The notes under the pieces are model-generated. The model searched no databases. It was not told the origin of the DNA and worked only from the letters and a program-made list of their open reading frames with translations. Source: Roseburia sp. (lineage in GTDB: Bacteria > Bacillota > Clostridia > Lachnospirales > Lachnospiraceae). From it: DNA of 39,690 nt. Below, piece by piece: positions 30,538 through 39,462 of this stretch. The position numbers were made by a program, and so were the translations under genes. Every line of letters begins with the position of its first letter. Within the stretch, counting starts at the first letter, position 1. The stretch spans positions 1 to 39,690 of the forward strand of contig JAFYVJ010000002.1 of the NCBI GenBank assembly GCA_017549185.1, read 5' to 3'.

Positions 30538-31356
30538 CTAATTTTTTGAGACAGTCATATCTTTTGATTTTTGTACACAGGCTCTTTGGGCGGTTATTAT
30601 GGCATTGCGGAATCCATTTGCTTCTAAAGAAGCTACGGCTTCAATCGTAGTGCCACCAGGAGAGCATACCGCATCTTTTAAGTCGCCAGGATGTCTACCG
30701 GTTTCTAGAACCATCTTTGCAGAACCTAATACGGACTGGGCTGCAAAGTTATAAGCCATTGCACGAGGCATTCCATCAGCTACAGCAGCGTCTGCCATAG
30801 CTTCAATAAACATATAAACGTAAGCTGGAGAAGAACCAGAAACACCAACGACGGTATCTATCATACTTTCTGTGACAATTTCAGCTTTTCCAAAACATTC
30901 AAATAACTGTTTTACCAGAAAGAGTTCTTCATCAGAGACATTTTGATTGCAACAAAGGGCACTCATTGATTCACCGACAAGAGCAGGTGTATTTGGCATG
31001 GCACGAACTAACTTAATGTCAGAACCTAAAAGCAATTCGATAGATGCGATACTTTGCCCAGCAGCAATTGATACAACAATACAATCCTTTTTCAATGCAG
31101 AAGCGATAGATGGGAGTACTTCTGCAAATTTATTTGGTTTAATGGCTAAAAATAAAATATCACTATTGTTTACAGCTTCCTCATTAGAACCTGCTGTACG
31201 AATCCCATACGCGGAATGAAGATTTTTAAGAGCAGTGGCAGAATAGTCACTTGCAATCACCTGTTCTGGTTCTACGAGGCCTGATTTGCAGATTCCGCCA
31301 ATCATTGCACTGCCCATGTTTCCGGCACCGATAAATCCAATTACTTTTTTTGTCAT
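30538..31356 (-). CDS. proC: Pyrroline-5-carboxylate reductase
   Basis: A 272-residue NAD(P)H enzyme making proline from pyrroline-5-carboxylate. The Rossmann start GFIGAGNMGSAMIGGI, the middle LFLAIKPNKF and VSIAAGQSI, RAMPNTPALVGESMSAL, and the ProC signature near residues 225-245 (HPGDLKDAVCSPGGTTIEAV) are complete. GGAGG lies 11 bases before the ATG. A GGGTTC/GAACCC hairpin (31397-31414) lies upstream. The gene is followed by a leader fragment of the dispersed repeat. Confidence 0.96.
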   Translation of the reverse strand: MTKKVIGFIGAGNMGSAMIGGICKSGLVEPEQVIASDYSATALKNLHSAYGIRTAGSNEEAVNNSDILFLAIKPNKFAEVLPSIASALKKDCIVVSIAAGQSIASIELLLGSDIKLVRAMPNTPALVGESMSALCCNQNVSDEELFLVKQLFECFGKAEIVTESMIDTVVGVSGSSPAYVYMFIEAMADAAVADGMPRAMAYNFAAQSVLGSAKMVLETGRHPGDLKDAVCSPGGTTIEAVASLEANGFRNAIITAQRACVQKSKDMTVSKN

Positions 31357-31415
31357 AAAATAAAATCCTCCATAACTGAAATACTAAGTAGTCATAGGGT
31401 TCTCAGCCGAACCCG

Positions 31416-31458
31416 TTTAAAAATGCATTATTTTGATATGAAATAAGGTATTTTTAAA
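31416..31458 (-). terminator. Terminator of the acyltransferase gene
   Basis: TTTAAAAATGCATTATTT (31416-31433) pairs with AAATAAGGTATTTTTAAA (31441-31458) at 16 of 18 positions, 28 bases after the acyltransferase stop; on the minus strand the stem ends in ATTTTTAAA. The stem is AT-rich, so strength is uncertain. Confidence 0.55.
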
Positions 31459-31485
31459 ATCTTTGACATAAAAATAAAAAAGTGG

Positions 31486-32523
31486 TTATACTACATATTT
31501 TCCAAGTATTGGAATATTTTTCATAATCCACGCAGCAAGTAGGGATAATCCAAAAACTCCAAGGAAAAATACTGGAAGTAAAATATATCCTCCAAATAAT
31601 AGAGGGGTAATATGAAACCATTTATAAGCAAGATTTAAAAATACAGTATGAACTAAATACATTCCGAAATAATAATCACGAAGTTGGGAACAAATGCTAA
31701 AGTCATGCTGACTAAAAGAAGCCAGATAATAAATAATGATAGACATAGCGATAATAACAGGAGATTCATAACTCCAGTAATAATTTCCGGCTATTACACA
31801 ATTGTAAATCAAAAATAATGCTAGCACAATTAGTGTTGCAATGGAAATCTTTTTATAAGAATCTGTTTTTGGGGCATATGTATGAATATAATAACCACAC
31901 ATATAGTAAAAAAGGCAGACACCTGTAACCGGCATCATAAAACCGAATTCTATTTGCCATGCATTTTCAAGAGTCGGTAACAGGCTGCCGATTATAAAAA
32001 GGAGAATCAGCAGATACAAATAGACTTGCTTGCTAGCATGTGCTGTAAAAATTTTTAAAAGAGGTAAAAACAGATACAAACCAATTAACGCGAATAAGTA
32101 CCACATGTGTGCCCAGGAATTGCCACAAAGCATATTTAAAAAACCTTGCCAGAGAAAGGTAACGGAAAATTTCTTATGAACAATTACCAATTCCATAATT
32201 GCGAAAAATGTGCCAAATAAAACCAGTGCCAATACAATTTTTCGTAAATATTTCTGGAGAAGAACTTTTATTGGAAGTTCTTTTTCCGGGGAAAGGAACA
32301 GTGTTCCGGAAATCATAAAAAAGATAGGTACACCCACTGTACAAAAAGATTTTAGAGAGTGATAAATTCCGGATTGCTGGATGGTCATCTGTTCCGGTAT
32401 GGTATCTGTAATACCAGAGATGATATGTAATAAAATTACGCAGGATATGGCGGTAAAACGCAATAAATCCAGATAAGGAATCTTGGTATATTTCATACTG
32501 CCTGTGGCAGAAGCTGACTTCAT
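31486..32523 (-). CDS. Acyltransferase-3 family membrane protein
   Basis: A 345-residue integral membrane protein with about ten hydrophobic segments and the PF01757 pattern: YLDLLRFTAISCVILLHII with the catalytic-type histidine after LL, then GVPIFFMISGTLFL and WYLFALIGLYLFLPLLKI. Such proteins O-acetylate or succinylate polysaccharides, peptidoglycan or lipids. The only local candidate substrate is the polysaccharide made by the glf cluster, which is an inference. GGAGG lies 8 bases before the ATG. It is divergent from mutY. Confidence 0.85.
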   Translation of the reverse strand: MKSASATGSMKYTKIPYLDLLRFTAISCVILLHIISGITDTIPEQMTIQQSGIYHSLKSFCTVGVPIFFMISGTLFLSPEKELPIKVLLQKYLRKIVLALVLFGTFFAIMELVIVHKKFSVTFLWQGFLNMLCGNSWAHMWYLFALIGLYLFLPLLKIFTAHASKQVYLYLLILLFIIGSLLPTLENAWQIEFGFMMPVTGVCLFYYMCGYYIHTYAPKTDSYKKISIATLIVLALFLIYNCVIAGNYYWSYESPVIIAMSIIIYYLASFSQHDFSICSQLRDYYFGMYLVHTVFLNLAYKWFHITPLLFGGYILLPVFFLGVFGLSLLAAWIMKNIPILGKYVV

Positions 32524-32633
32524 GGGAATGGCCTCCTATAGTGGAAAAATATTATAAAATAATATTTACGGAAAATGGGAGATATGTCAAGTGAAAAGGG
32601 GAATTATTTGGAAAATCTTGTAACAGTTTTGGG

Positions 32634-32662
32634 GTGACGATAGACGGTTTGCGTTGTATAAT
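32634..32662 (+). promoter_or_regulatory. mutY promoter, apparently leaderless
   Basis: GTGACG (32634-32639), a 17-base spacer and TGTATAAT with perfect TATAAT (32657-32662). The mutY ATG is at 32669, only 7 bases after the -10, so the transcript would begin at or beside the start codon. Confidence 0.65.
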
Positions 32663-32668
32663 AGAGCC

Positions 32669-33793
32669 ATGTTGAAAGAATTTGATTTATCGATATTAAC
32701 GGAACCATTGTTGGAATGGTATGAAAAAAATAAAAGAACATTGCCGTGGAGAGAATGTGTGTCACCATACAGAGTGTGGGTGTCAGAAATTATGTTGCAA
32801 CAGACCAGGGTAGAAGCAGTAAAACCGTTTTTTGAACGTTTTACCAATCGTTTACCGGATATCCGTTCACTGGCAGAGTGTCCAGAGGATGAATTGCTGA
32901 AATTATGGGAAGGATTAGGTTATTATAATCGTGTACGGAATATGCAAAAAGCAGCGATTCAGGTAATGGAAGAATATGAAGGAATGTTGCCGGCAGATTA
33001 TGAGACACTTTTGCATTTAAAGGGAATCGGTAGTTATACAGCAGGTGCAATTGCTTCCATTGCATATGAGAAACCGGTACCGGCAGTAGATGGGAATGTA
33101 TTGCGTATTTTAACCAGAGTAGCGGAAGATGATACGGATATTATGAAAGCGTCTTTTAGAAAGCAGGTAGAACTACAACTGATGGAATATATGCAGAGTG
33201 AGGCATTCGTAGGAAAAAGTCCGGCAGATTATAATCAGGCGTTGATGGAATTAGGAGCTACAGTATGCCTGCCAAATGGTGCACCTAACTGTCAGGAGTG
33301 TCCGTGGAGAGAATTGTGTCAGGCAAGAAAAAATAATAGTATTTCTGAATTACCGGTAAAAGCAAAGGCGAAACAACGCCGTATAGAGAAGCGGACAGTG
33401 TTTGTGATTCGTGATGGAGAGAGAGTAGCGATTCGTAAAAGACCAAAGAAAGGGTTACTAGCAGGACTTTATGAACTTCCAAATGTGGAGGGACATTTAT
33501 CGCAGGAAGAGGCACTTTTATATGTCAAGGAACAATCGCTTTCGCCTATTAGGATTCAAAAATTACCGGAAGCAAAACATATTTTTTCCCATGTAGAATG
33601 GCAGATGCAAGGATATGCAGTTTTAATAGAAGAGCCGGAGCAGATACAATCGTTTTTGTATGTAGAAGCAGTTACATCAGAACAGCTATATGCCATTCCG
33701 GCTGCATTCGCCGCATATGCAAAATTTATGGGAATTAAAATTGGGCAGGAACGTTTCTTGGATGTGGATACTTCAGAGATATTGCTTAGATAG
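32669..33793 (+). CDS. mutY: Adenine DNA glycosylase
   Basis: A 374-residue base-excision enzyme removing adenine opposite 8-oxoguanine. SEIMLQQTRVEAV (about 42-54) holds the catalytic glutamate; the helix-hairpin-helix LHLKGIGSYTAGAIASIAY leads to VPAVDGNV with the catalytic aspartate. Four cysteines in CLPNGAPNCQECPWRELC (about 200-217) bind the 4Fe-4S cluster (C-x6-C-x2-C-x5-C as expected). The C-terminal NUDIX-like domain recognising oxoG runs from about 240 to the end. The frame extends to a TTG at 32654, but that lies inside the -10 box. No ribosome binding site precedes the ATG. A 143-bp element abuts the stop. Confidence 0.95.
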   Translation: MLKEFDLSILTEPLLEWYEKNKRTLPWRECVSPYRVWVSEIMLQQTRVEAVKPFFERFTNRLPDIRSLAECPEDELLKLWEGLGYYNRVRNMQKAAIQVMEEYEGMLPADYETLLHLKGIGSYTAGAIASIAYEKPVPAVDGNVLRILTRVAEDDTDIMKASFRKQVELQLMEYMQSEAFVGKSPADYNQALMELGATVCLPNGAPNCQECPWRELCQARKNNSISELPVKAKAKQRRIEKRTVFVIRDGERVAIRKRPKKGLLAGLYELPNVEGHLSQEEALLYVKEQSLSPIRIQKLPEAKHIFSHVEWQMQGYAVLIEEPEQIQSFLYVEAVTSEQLYAIPAAFAAYAKFMGIKIGQERFLDVDTSEILLR

Positions 33794-33799
33794 CAAAGA

Positions 33800-33942
33800 G
33801 TTACTGCTCACTCGAACCTCGTAAACAGTAACGATTCGCAGGCTCATTTATAGTTTTGCTTCGCAAAAGGAGCCGGCTCACTCTTGAATCATATTCTTAC
33901 GCAGCAAATCAGTAAATGATTAGCTGCTGAGTGAACAGTAAC
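33800..33942 (-). repeat. 143-bp MITE-like element, full inverted copy
   Basis: Same length and structure as the copy at 22418, in reverse orientation. The ends are GTTACTGCTCACTC and GAGTGAACAGTAAC. Flanks AGCAAAGA (33792-33799) and AGCAAAAG (33943-33950) match at 6 of 8, a probable aged target duplication. It begins 6 bases after the mutY stop and lies upstream of the glf promoter. Confidence 0.83.
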
Positions 33943-33983
33943 AGCAAAAGAATATGATTCAGAAAGTCTTAAGAAAAAATAAA

Positions 33984-34012
33984 TTGGATTATAGGAAAAA
34001 AAGTTGTATAAT
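33984..34012 (+). promoter_or_regulatory. Promoter of the glf polysaccharide cluster
   Basis: TTGGAT (33984-33989), a 17-base spacer and TGTATAAT with perfect TATAAT (34007-34012), 73 bases before glf. It lies 41 bases to the right of the inverted 143-bp element. Confidence 0.75.
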
Positions 34013-34084
34013 AAGTAAAGATATAATATTGCCTAAGTATGCCCAAATTTGAGGGCTGCATAAACAGAAAGGTTTAATGAAAAT

Positions 34085-35233
34085 ATGTACGATTGTATAG
34101 TAATCGGAGCAGGTGTTGCTGGTGCGGTAGTAGCCAGAAAACTAGCTGAAGAAGCAGATAAAAAAGTGTTGATTATAGAGAGAAGAAATCATATTGGTGG
34201 TAACTGTTACGATGTGGCAGATGCACATGGTGTTTTAATTCATGAGTATGGTCCACATATTTTTCACACTAATTTGGATGAAGTATATGAGTTCTTTACA
34301 CGTTTTACGGAGTGGTATGCATTTGGACATGAAGTTGTGGCAAAGGTTGGAGAGGAATTGATTCCGGTTCCGTTCAACTTAAATACGCTACATATGGTTT
34401 TTGATAAGGAAAAAGCAGATCGTTTAGAACAGAAATTAATCGCTGAATACGGAGAGGGCAGTCGTGTTCCAATTATGAAGCTTCGCGAGAATGAAGACGA
34501 AGATGTAAGAGAGATTGCACAGTTTGTCTACGAGAATATTTTCTTGAAATATACCATGAAACAATGGGGACAGAAGCCGGAGGATATTAATCCGGAAGTA
34601 ACGGGGCGTGTGCCGGTGTTGGTTTCTTATGATAACCGCTATTTCCAAGATAAATATCAGGGTGTTCCCAAATACGGTTTTACGCCAATGTTTGAGAAAA
34701 TGTTAGATCATGAGAATATTGAGGTATTGTTAGATACAGATTGTAAGGAGTTACTTACTTTTAAGGGCGATGAGATCTATTTTAAAGGGGAAGTGTTTGC
34801 TGGAGAGGTTATTTATACAGGTGCAATAGATGAGTTATTTGACTGTTCGTTTGGCAGGCTCCCATATCGTTCTTTGGATTTTAGATTTGAACATTTAGAT
34901 ATGGAATCTTATCAGGGGCATAGTGTGGTAAACTATACGGTAAGTGAAGATTTTACCCGAATTACAGAGTTTAAATATTTAACAGGTCAGTCAGATGCAA
35001 AGGGAACTACTATTGTAAAAGAGTATCCATTTGCTTATACTGGTGCAGAAGGCGAGATTCCATATTATGCCATTATGAATGAGGAAAACAATGCTCTTTA
35101 TGAGCGTTACAAAGCGTTAGTAGCAGGATATAAGAATTTTTACCTGTTAGGTCGATTGGCAGAATATAAGTATTACAATATAGATGCTATGGCAAAGAAA
35201 GCATTAGAACTTGCAGATAAAATTATGTCATAG
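34085..35233 (+). CDS. glf: UDP-galactopyranose mutase
   Basis: A 382-residue flavoenzyme converting UDP-galactopyranose to UDP-galactofuranose. The FAD-binding start CIVIGAGVAGAVVARKLAEE, IGGNCYDVAD, and HEYGPHIFHTNLDEVYEF are diagnostic, as are KYTMKQWGQKPEDI, RDDNR-type SYDNRYFQDKYQGVPKYG, and the C-terminal GRLAEYKYYNIDAMA. Length is typical (about 370-390). GAAAGG lies 12 bases upstream. It leads a co-directional glycosyltransferase cluster, so the polymer likely contains galactofuranose. Confidence 0.95.
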   Translation: MYDCIVIGAGVAGAVVARKLAEEADKKVLIIERRNHIGGNCYDVADAHGVLIHEYGPHIFHTNLDEVYEFFTRFTEWYAFGHEVVAKVGEELIPVPFNLNTLHMVFDKEKADRLEQKLIAEYGEGSRVPIMKLRENEDEDVREIAQFVYENIFLKYTMKQWGQKPEDINPEVTGRVPVLVSYDNRYFQDKYQGVPKYGFTPMFEKMLDHENIEVLLDTDCKELLTFKGDEIYFKGEVFAGEVIYTGAIDELFDCSFGRLPYRSLDFRFEHLDMESYQGHSVVNYTVSEDFTRITEFKYLTGQSDAKGTTIVKEYPFAYTGAEGEIPYYAIMNEENNALYERYKALVAGYKNFYLLGRLAEYKYYNIDAMAKKALELADKIMS

Positions 35234-35256
35234 AAAGAATAGAGGTTAAATGGGTT

Positions 35257-36270
35257 ATGAAGTTATTGACATTTGCAATTCCATGTTACAACTCAGCCGC
35301 ATATATGGAAAAGTGTATTGATTCTCTTCTTCCAGGCGGTGAAGATGTAGAAATTATTATTGTAAATGATGGTTCTACTAAGGATAATACAGCAGAGATT
35401 GCGGACAGATATGCGAAAGAATACCCTAGTATTGTAAAAGCAATTCATCAGGAAAATGGTGGTCATGGTGAGGCTGTAAATGCAGGTATCCGTAATGCTA
35501 CAGGTCTTTATTTTAAGGTGGTGGATAGTGACGACTGGGTAGATGGTGAGGCATATACTAAGATTTTGACTACGCTAAAAGCATTAGCTGGTGGTGAAAC
35601 AACATTGGATATGCTGCTTTCCAATTATGTCTATGAAAAAGAAGGGGCGAAGCATAAAAAGGTTATGCGTTATAGTGCAGTGCCTGCTGATAAAATGATT
35701 GGTTGGAAGGATACCAAATTTTTTAAAGGACAGTATATTCTAATGCATTCCGTTATTTATCGAACCCAGTTACTTCGAGAATGTGGATTAGTGCTTCCAA
35801 AGCATACTTTTTATGTAGATAATATTTATGTGTATAAGCCGCTTCCGTTAGTAAGAAATATGTATTATCTAGATGTGGACTTTTATCGTTATTTCATTGG
35901 TAGAGATGACCAGTCTGTGAATGAAAAGGTTATGATTGGTCGAATTGATCAACAGATTAGAGTGAATAAAATTATGGTAGAAGCTTTTGATTTATGGAAG
36001 GTTTCAGATAAAAAGCTTCGTAAATATATGTTTAATTATTTAGAAATTATTACAATGGTTTCCACGATTATGTTGATTCGCTCCGGTACGGAGGAGAATC
36101 TGCAAAAGAAACGTGATTTGTGGAAATACATCAAAGATTACGATATTCGTTTATTCCACAAGTTAAGAAAGGGGATTTTGGGGAATACTATGAATCTGCC
36201 GGGAAAAGCCGGCAGAAAGATTTCTGTTGCTGCATATAAGATTTCCCAGAAGGTAATAGGGTTTAACTAA
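35257..36270 (+). CDS. Family 2 glycosyltransferase
   Basis: A 337-residue GT-A enzyme. The start is MKLLTFAIPCYNSAAYMEKC; EIIIVNDGSTKDNTAEI gives the first aspartates, NGGHGEAVNAGI the acceptor-side motif, and VVDSDDWVDGEAY the metal-binding D-x-D. The C-terminal 130 residues are basic and lack clear membrane helices. It is 23 bases after glf and 24 before the phosphotransferase gene. Sugar specificity is unknown. Confidence 0.88.
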   Translation: MKLLTFAIPCYNSAAYMEKCIDSLLPGGEDVEIIIVNDGSTKDNTAEIADRYAKEYPSIVKAIHQENGGHGEAVNAGIRNATGLYFKVVDSDDWVDGEAYTKILTTLKALAGGETTLDMLLSNYVYEKEGAKHKKVMRYSAVPADKMIGWKDTKFFKGQYILMHSVIYRTQLLRECGLVLPKHTFYVDNIYVYKPLPLVRNMYYLDVDFYRYFIGRDDQSVNEKVMIGRIDQQIRVNKIMVEAFDLWKVSDKKLRKYMFNYLEIITMVSTIMLIRSGTEENLQKKRDLWKYIKDYDIRLFHKLRKGILGNTMNLPGKAGRKISVAAYKISQKVIGFN

Positions 36271-36294
36271 CAAAAGATTTGTAAGGAGTCGACA

Positions 36295-37704
36295 ATGTAT
36301 AAAAAAGAGAGACGAAGCTGGGTGAAGCATTTAGACTTCACACTGTTGGATATTCTCCTGGTACAGATTGCATTCCTGGTGTCATATGCTGTTCGTTTTG
36401 AATTGGGATGGGCCTATGGAGAGGAACTTTACAGTCATTTAGCGATAGTAACGGTGCTGATTCAGGTATGTATTATATTTTTTACAGAACCATATAAGAG
36501 CATTTTACGAAGAGACAAAGTACAAGAGTTTAAGGCTGTTATAACACAATGTACGATGGCATTTCTTGGAATTATTCTTTTCATGTATGCAACGAAACAG
36601 TCTGCCGCATATTCCAGACAGATGTTGTTTATGTTCTGGGGTATTTCCATGGTGTTCTGTTATATGGGACATATATCTTTGAAAATTGTGGTAAGAAACC
36701 ACATCATGGAAGATAAGAATCGTTCGGTGATGTTGCTTGTTACTACAAATGATAAAGTAGAGTCTTGTATTATTGATTTTGAGCATACGCTTTATCGTAA
36801 TTATGTAATAAAAGGAATTGTGATTACAGATGTAGCGAGACAGGGAGATGTGATTCGACAGGTACCGGTTGTGGCGAATGCGGATAATTTTATAGAATAT
36901 ATTCGCACGAATGTGGTGGATGAAGTATTTATTAATGGTGACAGTATCAGTAGTAGCGAAGCTTTGGCAGAAGAATTGTTAGAGATGGGGCTAATCGTAC
37001 ATTTTAATCTGGTGCATGAATCCAAATTGATGCCAAATAAAATGGTGGAAAAATGTGGACCATATTTGGTACTTACCTCTAGTATGTGTATTGCATCGCC
37101 GAGACAGTTACTGATTAAGCGTTGTATGGATATTGTAGGTAGTCTGGTAGGATTAATATTTGCAGGTATTGCATTTATTATTTTTGCACCTATTATAAAA
37201 AAACAGTCTCCGGGACCGATTTTCTTTTCGCAGATTCGTGTAGGAAAAAATGGAAGGAAGTTTAAACTTTATAAATTCCGTTCTATGTATACTGATGCAG
37301 AAGAACGAAAAAAGGAATTGATGGAAAAAAATCAGATGCAGGGGTTAATGTTTAAGATGGAAGATGATCCTCGTATCTTCCCAATAGGGAAATTTATGAG
37401 AAAATTTTCGATAGATGAATTGCCACAGTTCTGGAATGTTTTAAGAGGTGATATGAGTCTAGTGGGAACTAGACCTCCGACTTTGGACGAGTTTGAACAG
37501 TATGAGACACACCATCGTGCACGACTTGGTAATAAGCCGGGATTGACTGGTATGTGGCAGGTGAGTGGTAGAAGTAAGATTACCGATTTTGAAGAAGTAG
37601 TAAGTTTGGATACGGCTTATATTTCTAATTGGAATCTGGCGATGGATGTTCGTATTTTATTTAAAACGGTAAAGGTAGTGCTTCTTGGAAGAGGAGCAGA
37701 ATAA
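36295..37704 (+). CDS. Polyprenyl glycosylphosphotransferase (initiating enzyme of polysaccharide synthesis)
   Basis: A 469-residue membrane enzyme of the WbaP/WcaJ/CpsE group, loading the first sugar phosphate onto undecaprenyl phosphate. Four N-terminal helices (about 15-125), a Rossmann-like middle part (VMLLVTTNDKVES; IKGIVITDVA), one more helix near 290, then the PF02397 catalytic domain: IKRCMDIVGSLVGLIF, QSPGPIFFSQIRVGKNGR, LYKFRSMYTDAEERK, IDELPQFWNVLRGDMSLVG, TRPP and NKPGLTGMWQVSGRS. GTAAGGAG precedes the ATG. Whether it transfers galactose, glucose or GalNAc phosphate cannot be read. Confidence 0.93.
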   Translation: MYKKERRSWVKHLDFTLLDILLVQIAFLVSYAVRFELGWAYGEELYSHLAIVTVLIQVCIIFFTEPYKSILRRDKVQEFKAVITQCTMAFLGIILFMYATKQSAAYSRQMLFMFWGISMVFCYMGHISLKIVVRNHIMEDKNRSVMLLVTTNDKVESCIIDFEHTLYRNYVIKGIVITDVARQGDVIRQVPVVANADNFIEYIRTNVVDEVFINGDSISSSEALAEELLEMGLIVHFNLVHESKLMPNKMVEKCGPYLVLTSSMCIASPRQLLIKRCMDIVGSLVGLIFAGIAFIIFAPIIKKQSPGPIFFSQIRVGKNGRKFKLYKFRSMYTDAEERKKELMEKNQMQGLMFKMEDDPRIFPIGKFMRKFSIDELPQFWNVLRGDMSLVGTRPPTLDEFEQYETHHRARLGNKPGLTGMWQVSGRSKITDFEEVVSLDTAYISNWNLAMDVRILFKTVKVVLLGRGAE

Positions 37705-37716
37705 AGAGATAATTAG

Positions 37717-37745
37717 CAGGAAATTGTATAATGTACAATTTCCTG
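37717..37745 (+). terminator. Perfect 12-bp hairpin after the phosphotransferase gene
   Basis: CAGGAAATTGTA (37717-37728) pairs with TACAATTTCCTG (37734-37745) around a 5-base loop. There is no T-tract, so it may shape mRNA levels within the cluster rather than end transcription. Confidence 0.5.
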
Positions 37746-37794
37746 TAATAATATTAGCGGAGTTTGCAGGTATTAGAAGGGCATGGTTATTAAT

Positions 37795-38619
37795 ATGAAG
37801 GATTTAAGTATTACGATAGTCTCGTATCATAATGAAGACGATGTGAAAAAAGCGGTGGCTTCTATTGAAAAATATACACCATCGTCTATTAGTAAACAGA
37901 TATATATCGTAGATAATACAGATAGTTATGAACCGTGTGATGTAGTAGAAAATGTTCAGAATTTTAAAGATGAAACAGGAACAGAAGTACAAAAAAAGGA
38001 ATTATATGAATTGGTGCAACAGTATAAGGATGTCACTTATGTCTCCACAGGAAAAAATCTGGGATTTGGAGGCGGACATAATTATATATTAGAGATGCTA
38101 GAATCGAAGTATCATGCCATTGTGAATCCGGATATTATTTTAGAAGAAGATGCATTTTCTGAGTTGATATCATTTATGGATGATGAAAGTATTGGTATGT
38201 GTGTGCCACGGTTGGTAGATGAAGAAGGTAACCTTTTAGGTGTGTATCGCAGAGAGCTGACGGTGTGGGATATGTTTATCCGTATGTTTTTAAAAGGTGC
38301 ATTTAAAAAGCGTCAGGCGTATCATACCATGCAGGATATGGATTATACAAAAGTGTTTGATGTACCATTTGCGCAGGGAAGTTTTTTGTTGATTCGTACG
38401 GAATTGTTTAAGCAGTTGAAGGGATTTGATGAAAGATTCTTTTTGTATATGGAAGATGCTGACTTGTGTAAGCGTTTGAATCAAATATCACGTTTGTGCT
38501 ATTGTCCGCATGCTACAGTTATTCATAAATGGGAAAAGGGCTCTCACAAAAATGGTAAGTTGTTTAAACTGCATGTACAGTCCATGATTTCTTATTTTTG
38601 TAAGTGGGGCTGGCGATAA
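37795..38619 (+). CDS. Family 2 glycosyltransferase, rhamnosyltransferase-like
   Basis: A 274-residue GT-A enzyme of the WbbL/RfbF-like group. MKDLSITIVSYHNEDDVKKA opens the fold; KNLGFGGGHNYILEM is the classic N-x-G-F-G/A-x-G-x-N motif; HAIVNPDIILEEDA has the D-x-D equivalent, and FAQGSFLLIRTELF with GFDERFFLYMEDADLCKRL is diagnostic of rhamnosyltransferase-like members. A start at 37783 would add four residues but sits only 1 base after AGAAGGG; 37795 is 13 bases away, so the start is not certain. Confidence 0.85.
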   Translation: MKDLSITIVSYHNEDDVKKAVASIEKYTPSSISKQIYIVDNTDSYEPCDVVENVQNFKDETGTEVQKKELYELVQQYKDVTYVSTGKNLGFGGGHNYILEMLESKYHAIVNPDIILEEDAFSELISFMDDESIGMCVPRLVDEEGNLLGVYRRELTVWDMFIRMFLKGAFKKRQAYHTMQDMDYTKVFDVPFAQGSFLLIRTELFKQLKGFDERFFLYMEDADLCKRLNQISRLCYCPHATVIHKWEKGSHKNGKLFKLHVQSMISYFCKWGWR

Positions 38620-38727
38620 TATAATACATAAGGTAACAGTTTGATCATAGACAGAATGATAAGCTAATTGTATTCGTGAAGATGGCGTGGACAGAATGTT
38701 ACTGCAGAGAGAAAGAGGTATGGTATA

Positions 38728-39462
38728 GTGAAGCGTATTTCAGTTGCAATGATTTCTTATCAAGGCGAAAAGTACATAGAGGAACAGTTAGATTCCATTT
38801 TAGCAATTCTCGGTCCAAAGGATGAAGTAATTATATCGGATGATGGTTCTACAGATCGAACGAGAGAGATTCTGGTTCGTTATGAAAGTCAGGATGAGAG
38901 AGTACGTATGATTAATGGACCAAAGGCCGGCGTGAAGAAAAATGTAGAGAATGCATTACGTGCTTGCGAAGGTGAATATATTTTTCTTGCAGATCAGGAT
39001 GATATCTGGATGCCGGAGAAAGTGGAATGTGTATTAGAGGCATTCAAAAGAGATGGAGTAGGCCTTGTGATACATGATGCAACTGTAACAGATGGAAGTT
39101 GTCAGAAAGTAATTTTAGAGTCGTTTTATAGCTTAAAAGGATCTGGGGCAGGTGCTATTAAGAATATATGGAGAAATACGTATATTGGTTGTTGTATGGC
39201 ATTTAAAAGAGATATTTTAGAAGAAGTTCTACCGATTCCGGATTACATAGAGATGCATGACCAGTGGATTGGAGTAATCAACGACCAGCTAAAGAGAGGC
39301 ACCAGCTTTATTCCTCAGAAACTTATCAAATATAGACGTCACGGCAACAATGCATCTGAGATGTCACACTACTCGATTCCACGTATGCTAAAGAATCGTA
39401 TTTTCTTTGTATGGGCACTATTAACAAGGCGTTTTCGAAAAAGCAATCGTTCAGAAAAATAA
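38728..39462 (+). CDS. Family 2 glycosyltransferase, RgpB/EpsO-like
   Basis: A 244-residue GT-A enzyme. ISVAMISYQGEKYIEEQLDS, EVIISDDGSTDRTREIL, the alpha-rhamnosyltransferase-like YIFLADQDDIWMPEKVE, and the C-terminal MHDQWIGVINDQL and RRHGNNAS are characteristic. The start is GTG with AGAGG 9 bases upstream. It lies 108 bases after the previous transferase. Its TAA stop forms the first bases of repeat copy C. Further cluster genes such as a flippase or polymerase, if present, lie beyond the window. Confidence 0.87.
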   Translation: MKRISVAMISYQGEKYIEEQLDSILAILGPKDEVIISDDGSTDRTREILVRYESQDERVRMINGPKAGVKKNVENALRACEGEYIFLADQDDIWMPEKVECVLEAFKRDGVGLVIHDATVTDGSCQKVILESFYSLKGSGAGAIKNIWRNTYIGCCMAFKRDILEEVLPIPDYIEMHDQWIGVINDQLKRGTSFIPQKLIKYRRHGNNASEMSHYSIPRMLKNRIFFVWALLTRRFRKSNRSEK

